DNA of 64,000 nucleotides from Mucilaginibacter endophyticus (GTDB taxonomy: Bacteria; Bacteroidota; Bacteroidia; Sphingobacteriales; Sphingobacteriaceae), in the NCBI RefSeq assembly GCF_003351025.1, contig NZ_QPCG01000004.1:372001-436000 (forward strand), read 5' to 3'. The notes under the pieces are model-generated. The model was not told the origin of the DNA. It worked only from the letters and a program-made list of their open reading frames with translations, and ran no database searches. Positions 43,601 through 51,149 of this stretch are shown here, one piece after another (position 1 is the stretch's first letter; every line of letters begins with the position of its first letter). A program made the translations under genes and the position numbers.

Positions 43601-43774
43601 TACATCGGCATTTGCACCAGAGTAACTGGTAGATACCGAGATAATGGGCGGATCCACAGAAGGAAAATCCCGCACCCCTAAAAATTTGTAGCCGATAATA
43701 CCGAACACAACAATAACTACAGACATTACTGTTGCCAATACCGGCCTTTTAATACTTACTGAGGATAAGCTCAT
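40616..43774 (-). CDS. RND efflux transporter permease (HAE1/AcrB type)
   Basis: 1052 residues, typical length, twelve membrane segments around two periplasmic loops. Start MSLSSVSIKRPVLATVMSVVIVVFGIIGY. The TM4 proton-relay Asp pair is in GLVVDDGIVVTENI and the TM10 Lys in LVTKNGILIVEF. Hydrophobic TM segments are plain near 340-370 and 870-1030. The C-terminus has a His-rich tail (HPHHHEP). It exports drugs or other amphiphiles; substrate unknown. It is 7 bases from the adaptor gene. Confidence 0.96.
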   Translation of the reverse strand: MSLSSVSIKRPVLATVMSVVIVVFGIIGYKFLGVRDFPSVDPPIISVSTSYSGANADVIESQITEPLEKSINGVPGIRNISSTSSVGQSNITVEFDLDADLETAANDVRDKVSQAQRQLPQDINAPPVVTKADASADQIITLTVSSDSRNINQLDDYAENVLLEGLQTIPGVSTINVQGQRQYAMRLWIDPAKLSAQGLTATDIGAALAKENVELPAGKIEGNNTEVTIRALGKLATEQDFNNLILRTDSNKVIRLKDVGYAVLGSANEETIFKESGVPMVGLALVPQPGANYVQIAKDFYVRLEQIKKDLPNDIHVKVALDNTKFINQSISEVQETLIVAFVLVVIIIYLFFRDWLIAFRPLIDIPVSLIGAFFIMYIFGFSINILTLLGIVLATGLVVDDGIVVTENIYKKVEAGMAIRKAAFEGSAEIFFAVVSTSVTLAAVFLPIVFLQGFTGRLFREFAVVVAGSVLISAFVSLSLTPMLNVKLIRKNQKKSKFYERTEPFFVNMTNSYSESLIKFMKRKWVSFAILAASIVIIGILVKVIPSELAPLDDRSLLRYSVTGSEGATYEYMTKYMDKVSNLVADSIPEADVNLEIVSPSFGGGGAANTGFGRVGLVKPDERVRTQQELADWLNGKLRKMPDARAIVIQEQTISGGGSGSKTSLPVQYVIQNQDFEKIRKVLPTFFAEVSKSPVFQGTDVNLKFTKPELRVITDRERARDLGVSVDDIAQTLQLYYSAGRLDYFLINGKQYQVIAQVDRANRDQPLDLKSVYVRSSKGNLVQLDNVVKTTEGATPPAIYHFNRYKSATLSAGLAPGYTVGDGIKEMDRIAKSLLDDTFSTALSGPSRDYAEGSSNILFAFGFALLLIYLVLAAQFESFMDPFIVMLTVPLAISGAFLSLWLFNQTLNIFSEIGIITLVGLVTKNGILIVEFANQRMEQGVPKYEAVIEAATARLRPILMTSLAVVLGAVPIAFALGAGAKSRVSLGIVIMGGMLFSLVLTLYIIPMMYMLLAAETRKDHDHDPEDMAAEAEIAEAARHPHHHEPKLIENL

Positions 43775-43781
43775 ATCGGGT

Positions 43782-44864
43782 TTATTTAATAACTTTTGAA
43801 ATATGCAATGGCACTTTTGGCCTCATTTGTATCAAACCTGAAACTACCACACTATCGCCAGGTTGCAAGCCCTCAATTATCTGGATCCTGGTATCGGTAC
43901 GCAAATCCGTTTTAACCGGCTTTGATTCCGCTATGCCATTTTTGTAAATCCAAACAATATTGCTTTTCAAATCAGGAATAACAGCCTGTGTTGGCAGCAG
44001 GATAGTTTTAGGGATTTGATCAAGCGTTAAGCTGATCTTGGCAAAACTACCGGCAGTAAGTACGCCTTTAGGATTTGGTGCCTTAGCGCGAACTGTAATA
44101 GTACGTGAAGTGGCGTCAATAGCCGGATCGATAGCGTAAACAGTACCAACAAAGTTTTCCATCGAGCTTTCGGTACGGAACCTGATCTTACTTCCCGGAC
44201 CAAGGATAGACAAATACCTCTCAGGCACCGAAAAAGTAACCTTAGCCGGATCGATATTAACCAGCGTAGCAATAGTTGATGATGGCGACAGGTAGCTGCC
44301 CGGGCTCACGTTTCTTAAACCAATAGTTCCTGAAAATGGCGCGCGGATCTCGGTACGGGCCAATTGTGCCTTGATTACATCGGCAGCAGCCTTTAACGAG
44401 TTAAGGGAAGTTAATGAAGTATCATATTCTTCCTGGCTTATGGCCTCTTTTTGCAATAACTGACGGTTGCGGCTTTCCTGTTGCTTAGCCAGCGCAACCT
44501 GGTATTGGTTCTGTTGCAATGAAGCCTCCAGGTCCTGGTTATATACCTTAACTAACAACTGCCCTTTGGTAACTTTAGTTCCTTCATTAAAATAAATCCC
44601 CGTGATGTTGCCGGCTGTCTGGCTCACAAGGTTTACTTTTTCGTTAGCATCAATAGTACCGGTAATATCTATGACGTTGCTAACGGCGGTGTCCTTAACT
44701 ATCATCACATTAACATTCACCGGGCCACCGCCTTTTTTCTTATCACCCTTACCCGAAGCCATAGCCGCGGCCGATTTCTTTGCCCCCTCGCTAAAAAATT
44801 TGTTGTAAATTAAATAGGCAACCAGCAGGGCCAGCGCCGTGTAAATAATATATTTCGTTTTCAT
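43782..44864 (-). CDS. RND efflux periplasmic adaptor subunit (membrane fusion protein)
   Basis: 360 residues. One N-terminal membrane helix (YIIYTALALLVAYLIYNKFF), then a Lys/Gly linker, a biotinyl-like/hairpin region (GNITGIYFNEGTKVTKGQLLVKVYNQDLEASLQQNQ), a beta-barrel domain (IRAPFSGTIGLRNVSPGSYLSPSSTIATL) and a membrane-proximal end. It links the permease to TolC. The gene lies between the MarR regulator (7 bases) and the permease (7 bases). Confidence 0.95.
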   Translation of the reverse strand: MKTKYIIYTALALLVAYLIYNKFFSEGAKKSAAAMASGKGDKKKGGGPVNVNVMIVKDTAVSNVIDITGTIDANEKVNLVSQTAGNITGIYFNEGTKVTKGQLLVKVYNQDLEASLQQNQYQVALAKQQESRNRQLLQKEAISQEEYDTSLTSLNSLKAAADVIKAQLARTEIRAPFSGTIGLRNVSPGSYLSPSSTIATLVNIDPAKVTFSVPERYLSILGPGSKIRFRTESSMENFVGTVYAIDPAIDATSRTITVRAKAPNPKGVLTAGSFAKISLTLDQIPKTILLPTQAVIPDLKSNIVWIYKNGIAESKPVKTDLRTDTRIQIIEGLQPGDSVVVSGLIQMRPKVPLHISKVIK

Positions 44865-44871
44865 ACTTTGT

Positions 44872-45339
44872 TTAATCCGTGTGTGGTTTAGCTTGTAGGG
44901 TTGTTTCGGGTGATATTAATGGTTTTAAATTTTTGTGCATCCGGGTAAGTACACTTTCAAATACCTGCATATCGGCTTCAGATATGCCCTCGGTAATATC
45001 TGTGTTGATGTTTTCAAATGTTTCGAGTATCTGGGGTACAGCCAGTTTAGCCTTTTCGGTAACCCGTAGTAGTTGCTGCCGTCTGTCGTTCGGGTTATTT
45101 TCGCGGTAAACAAATCCTCTTGACGATAATAGGTTAATGATGTTCACCATGGCCGATTTATCCTTGCCCAACATGTGAGCCAGCGCGTTTTGTGTAAGCT
45201 GTCCGTCATGAACATAAATAAGCGAAAGGATATAATGGTACCTCGTAACTTCCAGATGTGCGGTTTGCTTTACCAGTACATCCAGGTACAATTTACCCAA
45301 GCGGAGCAGCTTGCGCGAAATAGGTTCAATCAGTTCCAT
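44872..45339 (-). CDS. MarR family transcriptional regulator of the efflux operon
   Basis: 155 residues. Winged helix: LSLIYVHDGQLTQNALAHMLGKDKSAMVNIINLLSSRGFVYRENNPNDRRQQLLRVTEKAK, the MarR signature with the DRR wing. First gene of the marR-adaptor-permease-tolC unit. An 11-base inverted repeat brackets the region just upstream (45351-45412), a likely operator for autoregulation. Confidence 0.94.
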   Translation of the reverse strand: MELIEPISRKLLRLGKLYLDVLVKQTAHLEVTRYHYILSLIYVHDGQLTQNALAHMLGKDKSAMVNIINLLSSRGFVYRENNPNDRRQQLLRVTEKAKLAVPQILETFENINTDITEGISEADMQVFESVLTRMHKNLKPLISPETTLQAKPHTD

Positions 45340-45350
45340 TTTACTTAAAA

Positions 45351-45412
45351 TCGTTGTAAAACTAATAGCATAATATTAACAATAGTTGCATGTATCAACC
45401 ATTTTACAACGA
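45351..45412. promoter_or_regulatory. spaced inverted repeat at the marR promoter
   Basis: TCGTTGTAAAA (45351-45361) and TTTTACAACGA (45402-45412) are perfect complements 40 bases apart, about four helical turns. A smaller GTTG-CATGTAT-CAAC lies between them. Likely paired MarR half-sites or a loop; direct binding is inferred. Confidence 0.6.
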
Positions 45413-45473
45413 CGTTTTGAGCACAGGAATGCCAGATATTTAACTGATTATATAATTTTTATAAATTGCGTGC

Positions 45474-47276
45474 ATGAAACTGACCAACCTACGCACGTTA
45501 TTTTTTCTAACGCTTTTTATTATGAGTACTACCATCAGCGAGGCAGCCGCCAACGCTCAGATTACCTACAATGTTTCGTTTCCAGAAGCCCAGGCCCATT
45601 ATGCCGATATTGAAATGCACATTACCGGGCTTCAGCAAAACACACTTGAACTGAAAATGCCGGTATGGACGCCCGGCTCGTACCTTGTCCGCGAGTTCGC
45701 GAAAAACATCGAATCATTAAGTGCCGAAACCAGCGGCAAGCTTGTTGCAGCACCCAAAATCAATAAGAACACCTGGCAAATTGTTACAAAAGGAATTTCA
45801 TCGGTAACGGTAAAATACCGCGTTTATGCTTTTGAACTTTCGGTACGCACCAGCTTTATTGATGCGTCACACGCATTCCTTTCAACTACTGGTATCTTTA
45901 TTTACCCGGCAAACATGCTGCATTCGCCGGCTACCATCCATATTAAGCCTTATAAAAACTGGGATAAGGTTTCGACCAGCTTAGATATGGTAAACAATGA
46001 TCCCTTTACCCGTTTATCACCCAACTTCGATATCCTGTTTGATTCGCCTATTGAAGTGGGTAACCAGGATGTTTTTGGCTTTGACGCGTCGGGCGTTCAT
46101 TATGAAATTTGCATGTATGGCGGTGGCAACTACGACAGGGAAAAACTAAAAGTCGATATCCACAAAATTGTTGACCAGGAAACCGCTGTATTTGGCGAAA
46201 ACCCGAACAAACACTATGTATTTATAGTACATAACCGCCAGCGCAACGGTGGTGGTTTGGAGCACCTGAGCTCGACCGTTTTAGGCGCTTCGCGCGATAA
46301 TTATGCCAACGATAAAGGCTATCAAAGCTTTTTAGGCCTGGTTGCCCATGAGCATTTTCATTTATGGAATGTAAAACGCTTACGCCCTATCGTATTAGGC
46401 CCGTTTGATTATGATAACGAAAACTATACTACCAACCTGTGGATAGCCGAAGGCTTTACCGAATACTACCAAGGCATCATCGTTCGCCGTACGCAATTAT
46501 TCCCTGTCGAAAATTATTTTGACACCCTGGAAGGCGAGTTCAACATCCTCGAAAACCTGCCGGGTAAGGACGTACAAACCGTTGCCGAATCAAGCTTCGA
46601 TGCCTGGATCAAAGCTTATCGCCCTAACGAAAACTCAAACAACAGCACCATATCATACTACAACAAAGGGGCCATCATTGGTATGATGCTCGATCTGGAG
46701 ATCATTAACGACAGCAAAGGCAAATACTCGTTAGATGATGCGATGAAATACATGTACACCCAGTTTTACAAAACAAAAAAACGTGGTTATACCGATGCTG
46801 AGTTTAAAGCCGCTTTTGAAAAATTTGCCGGTAAAAAACTGGACGATTTTTATGCTAAATACATCAATGGCCTAACCCCTGTAGACTATAACAAATACTT
46901 AGGCTATGCCGGTTATAAAGTAGTTGATGAACTGGCTGGTAAAAACGATGCCGCCCTGGGTGTTACTACAGCGGCAAACGCGGCCAAAAAAATTATTGTT
47001 ACCGGAGTACAACGTGGCACCGCAGCCTATATAGACGGCATTAACGTTAACGACGAAATCACGGCTATTGACGGCACACCTGTTACCGATGCAGCAAACA
47101 TGATCAAAGATAAAAACCCCGGAGATAAGATCCAGGTTACAGTAACCCGCGATGGCCAAGCTATTATCCTACCGGTTACCCTGCTCAAAAGCAACCGCGT
47201 TAAATACAACATTGCTACAATTGACAGCCCAACCGAGCAGCAACTGGTTGTAAGGAAAAAGTGGTTGAGTATATAA
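45474..47276 (+). CDS. M61 family glycyl-aminopeptidase-like metallopeptidase with C-terminal PDZ
   Basis: 600 residues with a signal peptide (about 1-26). N-terminal M61 beta-domain (ITYNVSFPEAQAHYADIEMHITG). The gluzincin site is VAHEHFHLWNVKRLRP (HExxH) with the third ligand Glu in NLWIAEGFTEYY. The C-terminal PDZ covers about 515-585 (GVQRGTAAYIDGINVNDEITAIDGTPV). It degrades peptides in the periplasm. Single gene, ended by a terminator. Confidence 0.94.
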   Translation: MKLTNLRTLFFLTLFIMSTTISEAAANAQITYNVSFPEAQAHYADIEMHITGLQQNTLELKMPVWTPGSYLVREFAKNIESLSAETSGKLVAAPKINKNTWQIVTKGISSVTVKYRVYAFELSVRTSFIDASHAFLSTTGIFIYPANMLHSPATIHIKPYKNWDKVSTSLDMVNNDPFTRLSPNFDILFDSPIEVGNQDVFGFDASGVHYEICMYGGGNYDREKLKVDIHKIVDQETAVFGENPNKHYVFIVHNRQRNGGGLEHLSSTVLGASRDNYANDKGYQSFLGLVAHEHFHLWNVKRLRPIVLGPFDYDNENYTTNLWIAEGFTEYYQGIIVRRTQLFPVENYFDTLEGEFNILENLPGKDVQTVAESSFDAWIKAYRPNENSNNSTISYYNKGAIIGMMLDLEIINDSKGKYSLDDAMKYMYTQFYKTKKRGYTDAEFKAAFEKFAGKKLDDFYAKYINGLTPVDYNKYLGYAGYKVVDELAGKNDAALGVTTAANAAKKIIVTGVQRGTAAYIDGINVNDEITAIDGTPVTDAANMIKDKNPGDKIQVTVTRDGQAIILPVTLLKSNRVKYNIATIDSPTEQQLVVRKKWLSI

Positions 47277-47298
47277 GAGATTCTCTATTGAACGAAGA

Positions 47299-47326
47299 AA
47301 GGGTCGGCTAAAAAGCTGGCCCTTTT
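47299..47326 (+). terminator. intrinsic terminator of the M61 peptidase gene
   Basis: AAGGGTCGGC and GCTGGCCCTT pair (two wobbles) around TAAAAA, followed by TTTT. The gap 47277-47642 also holds repeat C and no gene I can support. Confidence 0.75.
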
Positions 47327-47406
47327 TTAGTTTGAACACTTGTTGCTCCTGAGGTAAGAGAAAATTAGGATCTGTGTATGTGAAATAAAGTTAGGTGTAG
47401 TGGGAC

Positions 47407-47477
47407 TGTCATCCTGAGCCTGTCGAAGGACGCGCGCAGAGGCCTACCCGCCATACTTCGACCAGCTCAGCATGACA
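47407..47477. repeat. palindromic repeat family C, copy 3
   Basis: CTGTCATCCTGAGCCTGTCG at the left and TCGACCAGCTCAGCATGACA at the right, with GCGCGCAGAGGCC between. Confidence 0.85.
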
Positions 47478-47642
47478 CCCTTTAACGTAGCTATAATGAA
47501 GGGGTATATAAAATTGCTTATAGTGCAAGTCTTGAGCCCGGGAATGTGCAATGGGAGGCTTGTGCTCTTGGCCAGGCACAAGTGAGCAATACCCACCGGC
47601 AACCACACAACACTTGCGCCAAAGGTATCTTCGTAATAAGAT

Positions 47643-47918
47643 CTAATTATTACCCAACCCCTCCTCAATCTTTGCTTGCAGCTCTGCTTTAAAATTTTCA
47701 TCTAATTTCAATTCACTCCTTAACGAGTCATGAAAAAGTTGTTGTACCATGGTATTAATAATATGGCTTTGCTTGTTGTATAACACACACATGCCACAAC
47801 CGGCAAGGTGAATGCGCAGCTCTATTTCCTCGCGAAAACTAAGCCGTTTAAGCTGCTTTTTTTCGATAAGGAAAGTAGCTTGTTTGCAGTTGTATATGAT
47901 TTTTTTAAGATAACTCAT
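47643..47918 (-). CDS. zinc-binding (ZAS) anti-sigma factor, RsrA-like
   Basis: 91 residues. His37-x3-Cys41-x2-Cys44 (HLAGCGMC) with Cys11 (NCKQ) reproduces the zinc-ligand numbering of Streptomyces RsrA, whose thiols form a disulfide on oxidation and release the sigma. It directly follows the ECF sigma gene (one base apart), as for a sigma/anti-sigma pair. No membrane segment is seen, so it is a soluble cytoplasmic sensor. Redox sensing is inferred from the ligands. Confidence 0.85.
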   Translation of the reverse strand: MSYLKKIIYNCKQATFLIEKKQLKRLSFREEIELRIHLAGCGMCVLYNKQSHIINTMVQQLFHDSLRSELKLDENFKAELQAKIEEGLGNN

Positions 47919-47919
47919 T

Positions 47920-48495
47920 TTAATTCCAGTTTTTTTGGAGGCAAGCCCTCAGGTTAACTTTTGCCCGATGAATAATTACCCAGAAATTGGCCTGGGTAAC
48001 ATGCAGTTCGGTGCAGATATGCTCGGTTGCGGCATCATCAACATGCTTCATGGTAAAAACCGCGTTCCACAGTGCCGGGAGTTTTTGCAGGCATAATTGT
48101 AAAATCTTGTTCAGCTCCTTTTGCAATAATGGGTCCTGTTCATCCATCCCGGCAATGGGTTGCGGGGCATATTCAGATTTCCAATGACCATTCCCTTCGT
48201 CAAAAAACTCATCCTGCTCCTGTGTGGCTTTATTTGCGGCAGCTACAGCAAGGCCGGAGGATTTTTTTCGGTATACATCAATAATTTTATTTTTAAGGAT
48301 TGCAGTAAGCCACGTTCGTTCGGTGCTTCTGCCCTCAAACCTGTCAACCCTTTCAAGCGCTGCCAAAAAAGTTTCCTGCACCAGGTCTTTAGCCAGATCC
48401 TCATCATTAATACGCACAATGGCGTACATATACAGGTAATCGGCATAGGTGGCAACCCATTTGTGCGGGGCCAATACATTATTTTCGGATATCAT
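47920..48495 (-). CDS. ECF RNA polymerase sigma factor
   Basis: 191 residues. Region 2: DYLYMYAIVRINDEDLAKDLVQETFLAALERVDRFEGRSTERTWLTAILKNKIID. Region 4: LNKILQLCLQKLPALWNAVFTMKHVDDAATEHICTELHVTQANFWVIIHRAKVNLRACL. Upstream it has its own promoter with TGTAAGG-N15-CGAC (48526-48551), shared with the divergent operon and with the MXKDX gene at 9.5 kb. This is the mark of a self-regulating ECF factor with a small regulon. Confidence 0.93.
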   Translation of the reverse strand: MISENNVLAPHKWVATYADYLYMYAIVRINDEDLAKDLVQETFLAALERVDRFEGRSTERTWLTAILKNKIIDVYRKKSSGLAVAAANKATQEQDEFFDEGNGHWKSEYAPQPIAGMDEQDPLLQKELNKILQLCLQKLPALWNAVFTMKHVDDAATEHICTELHVTQANFWVIIHRAKVNLRACLQKNWN

Positions 48496-48525
48496 TGAAT
48501 GCTTAGCTAATACAATACCGGATTA

Positions 48526-48551
48526 GTCGGGCGGGGGCACTAATCCTTACA
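48526..48551 (-). promoter_or_regulatory. ECF promoter of the sigma/anti-sigma operon
   Basis: Minus strand: TGTAAGG (48545-48551), 15 bases, CGAC (48526-48529), then TAA. The start codon is 31 bases further on. Pattern matches 48666-48691 and 9544-9569. Confidence 0.75.
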
Positions 48552-48665
48552 AAAATAAACTCATTTAGTTTATTTTAAACTAAGCCATCCCATTTACTGC
48601 CATCCCGCATGAATAATGAGCTTATTATGCCGATATTTATGTCAGCCAAAAAAGAAAAAATTTAT

Positions 48666-48691
48666 TGTAAGGTTATTCCCGCAAACCCGAC
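48666..48691 (+). promoter_or_regulatory. ECF promoter of the DUF1223/cytochrome b/molybdoenzyme operon
   Basis: TGTAAGG (48666-48672), 15 bases, CGAC (48688-48691), then AAA. Same spacing as the divergent sigma promoter. Start codon ATG at 48729 is 37 bases downstream. Confidence 0.75.
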
Positions 48692-48728
48692 AAAGCAGTA
48701 AAAACGTATGTCATTTAATCTAAACAAT

Positions 48729-49565
48729 ATGGGAAAGATCAAAATAATTGCGCTCCTACCGCTTTTGATTGGTGCAATTGCTGTTTTAGCCGCTTTTACT
48801 AACTGCAGAAATACAGCCAAAGGAAATGGTAAAACGCCGGAAGCTGAAGATAAAGGCTTTGCTTTGGTAGAACTGTTCACCTCCGAAGGATGCTCGAGCT
48901 GCCCATCGGCTGATAACCTGGTAGCCAAAGTTCAGAAAGAAATCGGTGACAAGCCTATCTATATTTTAGCCTATCACGTTGATTACTGGAACCGCCTTGG
49001 CTGGAAAGATATTTTCAGCAGTGCTGATTATTCAAAACGCCAAAATGAATATGCCAATTGGTTAAACCTGTCGCAGGTATACACCCCGCAGATTGTAGTT
49101 AATGGCAAAACAGAATTTGTAGGTTCGCAGGAAGGGGCTTTACGCAACGCCATCAAAGCCGGGCTACAAGGCAATAGTAGTGCAAGATTGAATCTTAAAG
49201 CTACACGCAATGCCAACAATACAGCTTCGGTACAGTATAAAATTGAAGGAGAAACTGAAAACTCGCATAATGTAATATCCCTTGCATTGGTTCAAAAACA
49301 AGCTGTTGTAAAAGTTGAGCGTGGCGAAAACGGCGGCCGTACGCTGGCACACACCCAAATTGTGCGCAACCTGCAAACTCTCCCTTTAAACAGCACCGGA
49401 GGCAGCGCAACCATAGCCTTACCCGCCGGTTTTGATGCCCAGGGCTGGGAGATAATAGGCTTTGTACAAAATACCGGTAACGGAAATATCTTAAGCGCGG
49501 CAAAGGCTTCATTTAAGGTATCCGCAGATAGCGGCAGCCAAAGGGACGCTAAAAACATACAATAG
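48729..49565 (+). CDS. DUF1223 thioredoxin-fold protein
   Basis: 278 residues from ATG 48729; ATG 48708 is in frame but would leave only about 10 bases of leader from the promoter. An N-terminal hydrophobic signal anchor (IIALLPLLIGAIAVLAAF) precedes the DUF1223 domain with SEGCSSCPSAD, a thioredoxin-like CxxC, then YHVDYWNRLGWKD and PQIVVNGKTEFVG. The C-terminal part is beta-rich. It is thought to be envelope-located. First gene of the ECF-driven operon, so it probably acts in oxidative defence with the genes behind it. Confidence 0.87.
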   Translation: MGKIKIIALLPLLIGAIAVLAAFTNCRNTAKGNGKTPEAEDKGFALVELFTSEGCSSCPSADNLVAKVQKEIGDKPIYILAYHVDYWNRLGWKDIFSSADYSKRQNEYANWLNLSQVYTPQIVVNGKTEFVGSQEGALRNAIKAGLQGNSSARLNLKATRNANNTASVQYKIEGETENSHNVISLALVQKQAVVKVERGENGGRTLAHTQIVRNLQTLPLNSTGGSATIALPAGFDAQGWEIIGFVQNTGNGNILSAAKASFKVSADSGSQRDAKNIQ

Positions 49566-49604
49566 TTAAACACTGTTTGTGCAAAAACTAAAACGGCCAT
49601 TTAA

Positions 49605-50312
49605 ATGAAAGTGATCAAAGAAAAACACCCACTGCTAATGCGCTGGACGCATTGGGTAAACTTCCCCATCCTAACTATTATGATCTGGAGCGGGCTGCTT
49701 ATTTACTGGGCTAACGACACTTATACGTTCACGCTCTTTGGAGTTACTTTCATCCGATTTTTTCCACAGGGGTTTTATGACGCCCTGCACATCCCAAAAC
49801 GATTGGCCGAGGGGATGGCTTTTCACTTTTTGTTTATGTGGTTTTTCGCGCTGAACGGGTTTCTGTACGTAGCATACACCATTATATCCGGTCAGTGGCG
49901 GGAACTGGTGCCCAATAAACATTCATTTAAAGAAGCCTGGCAAGTTGTTTTGCATGACCTGCATATCCGCAAGATGGCGCCGCCCCAGAACAAATACAAC
50001 GCCGCCCAGCGTATTGCCTATACAGCCATCATTGTAATGGGCTTTGGCTCGCTGATTACCGGGCTGGCTATTTATAAACCGGTACAATTTAACTACCTGG
50101 CCTGGCTCTGCGGCGGCTACCACCTGGCGCGCATATGGCATTTTGTACTCACCATTGGTTATGTGCTGTTTTTCCTGGTACACGTTGTACAGGTAATCCT
50201 TGCCGGCTGGAACAATTTCAGATCTGTTATTTCGGGCTTTGAGGTGATTGACGAAAAACCACAACCCGCTATCCAAATTCAAAACGATGAAACTAACGAA
50301 AAAGCTGAGTAA
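49605..50312 (+). CDS. cytochrome b561-like membrane protein (YedZ/MsrQ-like partner)
   Basis: 235 residues with four membrane segments (PILTIMIWSGLLIYW, FHFLFMWFFALNGFLYVAY, AAQRIAYTAIIVMGFGSLITGLAIY, IWHFVLTIGYVLFFLVHVVQV). His in RWTHW (His16), AFHFLF, YHLARIWHF and LVHVVQV suit two b-type haems. It probably passes electrons from the quinone pool to the following periplasmic molybdoenzyme. The next gene starts inside its end (50287). Confidence 0.86.
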   Translation: MKVIKEKHPLLMRWTHWVNFPILTIMIWSGLLIYWANDTYTFTLFGVTFIRFFPQGFYDALHIPKRLAEGMAFHFLFMWFFALNGFLYVAYTIISGQWRELVPNKHSFKEAWQVVLHDLHIRKMAPPQNKYNAAQRIAYTAIIVMGFGSLITGLAIYKPVQFNYLAWLCGGYHLARIWHFVLTIGYVLFFLVHVVQVILAGWNNFRSVISGFEVIDEKPQPAIQIQNDETNEKAE

Positions 50313-51096
50313 GGTTTTCAGCAAAAATAAATCCCCCAAAAAGGAGCTGACTGTTGAGCAGAAGATAAGTCGCCGCAATTTTATCGCCTTTGGCAGTTTC
50401 CTGGCTTTGGGTAGCGCGGCATACGGCGGCTGGCGTTGGCTGTACACTTCGCCCGAAGAAAAAGGCGGGGTAACCGCGGGTGCCCACGGCCCATTGCGTG
50501 CAGTACTTAATACCAACGAAAAAGTAGTACGCCAGTTATACAGCAATAACAACCTTGTAAAAACATATCCAAAAGAAATGGCCGCCAAAGTGGTGCGCCA
50601 TAACAGCGATATAGGCTCGGAAGGATTAATTGATGTAGATGCCTGGAAATTATCAGTCAAAAAAAATAGCGGCGAGGTGCTGAATATTGGTATCGACGAA
50701 ATAAGGAAACTACCCAAAACCGAGATCATTTATGATTTTAAATGTGTTGAGGGCTGGGACCAGATCTCGCACTGGGGCGGCGTAAAATTCAGCGATTTTA
50801 TAACCCATTTTAAACTTGATGCCGAAACCCAATTTGAATACGTAGGCATGGAGACGCCAGACAAGGAATATTATGTGGGGGTTGATATGCCGAGCGCTAT
50901 GCACCCGCAAACCTTACTGGCCTATGAGGTAAATGAAAAACCGCTGCCGCCTAAACATGGCGCGCCGTTACGGCTCATTATTCCGGTTAAATATGGCATC
51001 AAAAACCTGAAGCGGATTGGGAGTATCAACTTTAGCAATACCCGCCCCCCTGATTACTGGGCCGAACAGGGATATGATTATTACGCAGGGTTGTAA
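50287..51096 (+). CDS. Tat-exported molybdopterin oxidoreductase of the sulfite oxidase family (YedY/MsrP-like)
   Basis: 269 residues from ATG 50287, overlapping the cytochrome gene by 26 bases. A twin-arginine leader (ISRRNFIAFGSFLALGSAAYGG, Arg29-Arg30) exports the folded protein. Molybdenum ligand Cys153 is in DFKCVEGWDQISHWGG, with GAPLRLIIPVKYG and NTRPPDYWAEQGYDYY typical of the family. YedY/MsrP reduces methionine sulfoxide in periplasmic proteins. That activity here is inferred from family and operon partners; a sulfite oxidase-like role remains possible. Confidence 0.88.
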   Translation: MKLTKKLSKVFSKNKSPKKELTVEQKISRRNFIAFGSFLALGSAAYGGWRWLYTSPEEKGGVTAGAHGPLRAVLNTNEKVVRQLYSNNNLVKTYPKEMAAKVVRHNSDIGSEGLIDVDAWKLSVKKNSGEVLNIGIDEIRKLPKTEIIYDFKCVEGWDQISHWGGVKFSDFITHFKLDAETQFEYVGMETPDKEYYVGVDMPSAMHPQTLLAYEVNEKPLPPKHGAPLRLIIPVKYGIKNLKRIGSINFSNTRPPDYWAEQGYDYYAGL

Positions 51097-51149
51097 AGAT
51101 CCCGTTAAACCTTTGAGATATCTGATGTAATATTTGCATATTGCATTAG

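Noticed and set aside
49923..50729. Open frame of 268 codons opposite the cytochrome b and molybdoenzyme genes
   Set aside because: It is a shadow of two well-supported genes, caused by their codon pattern.
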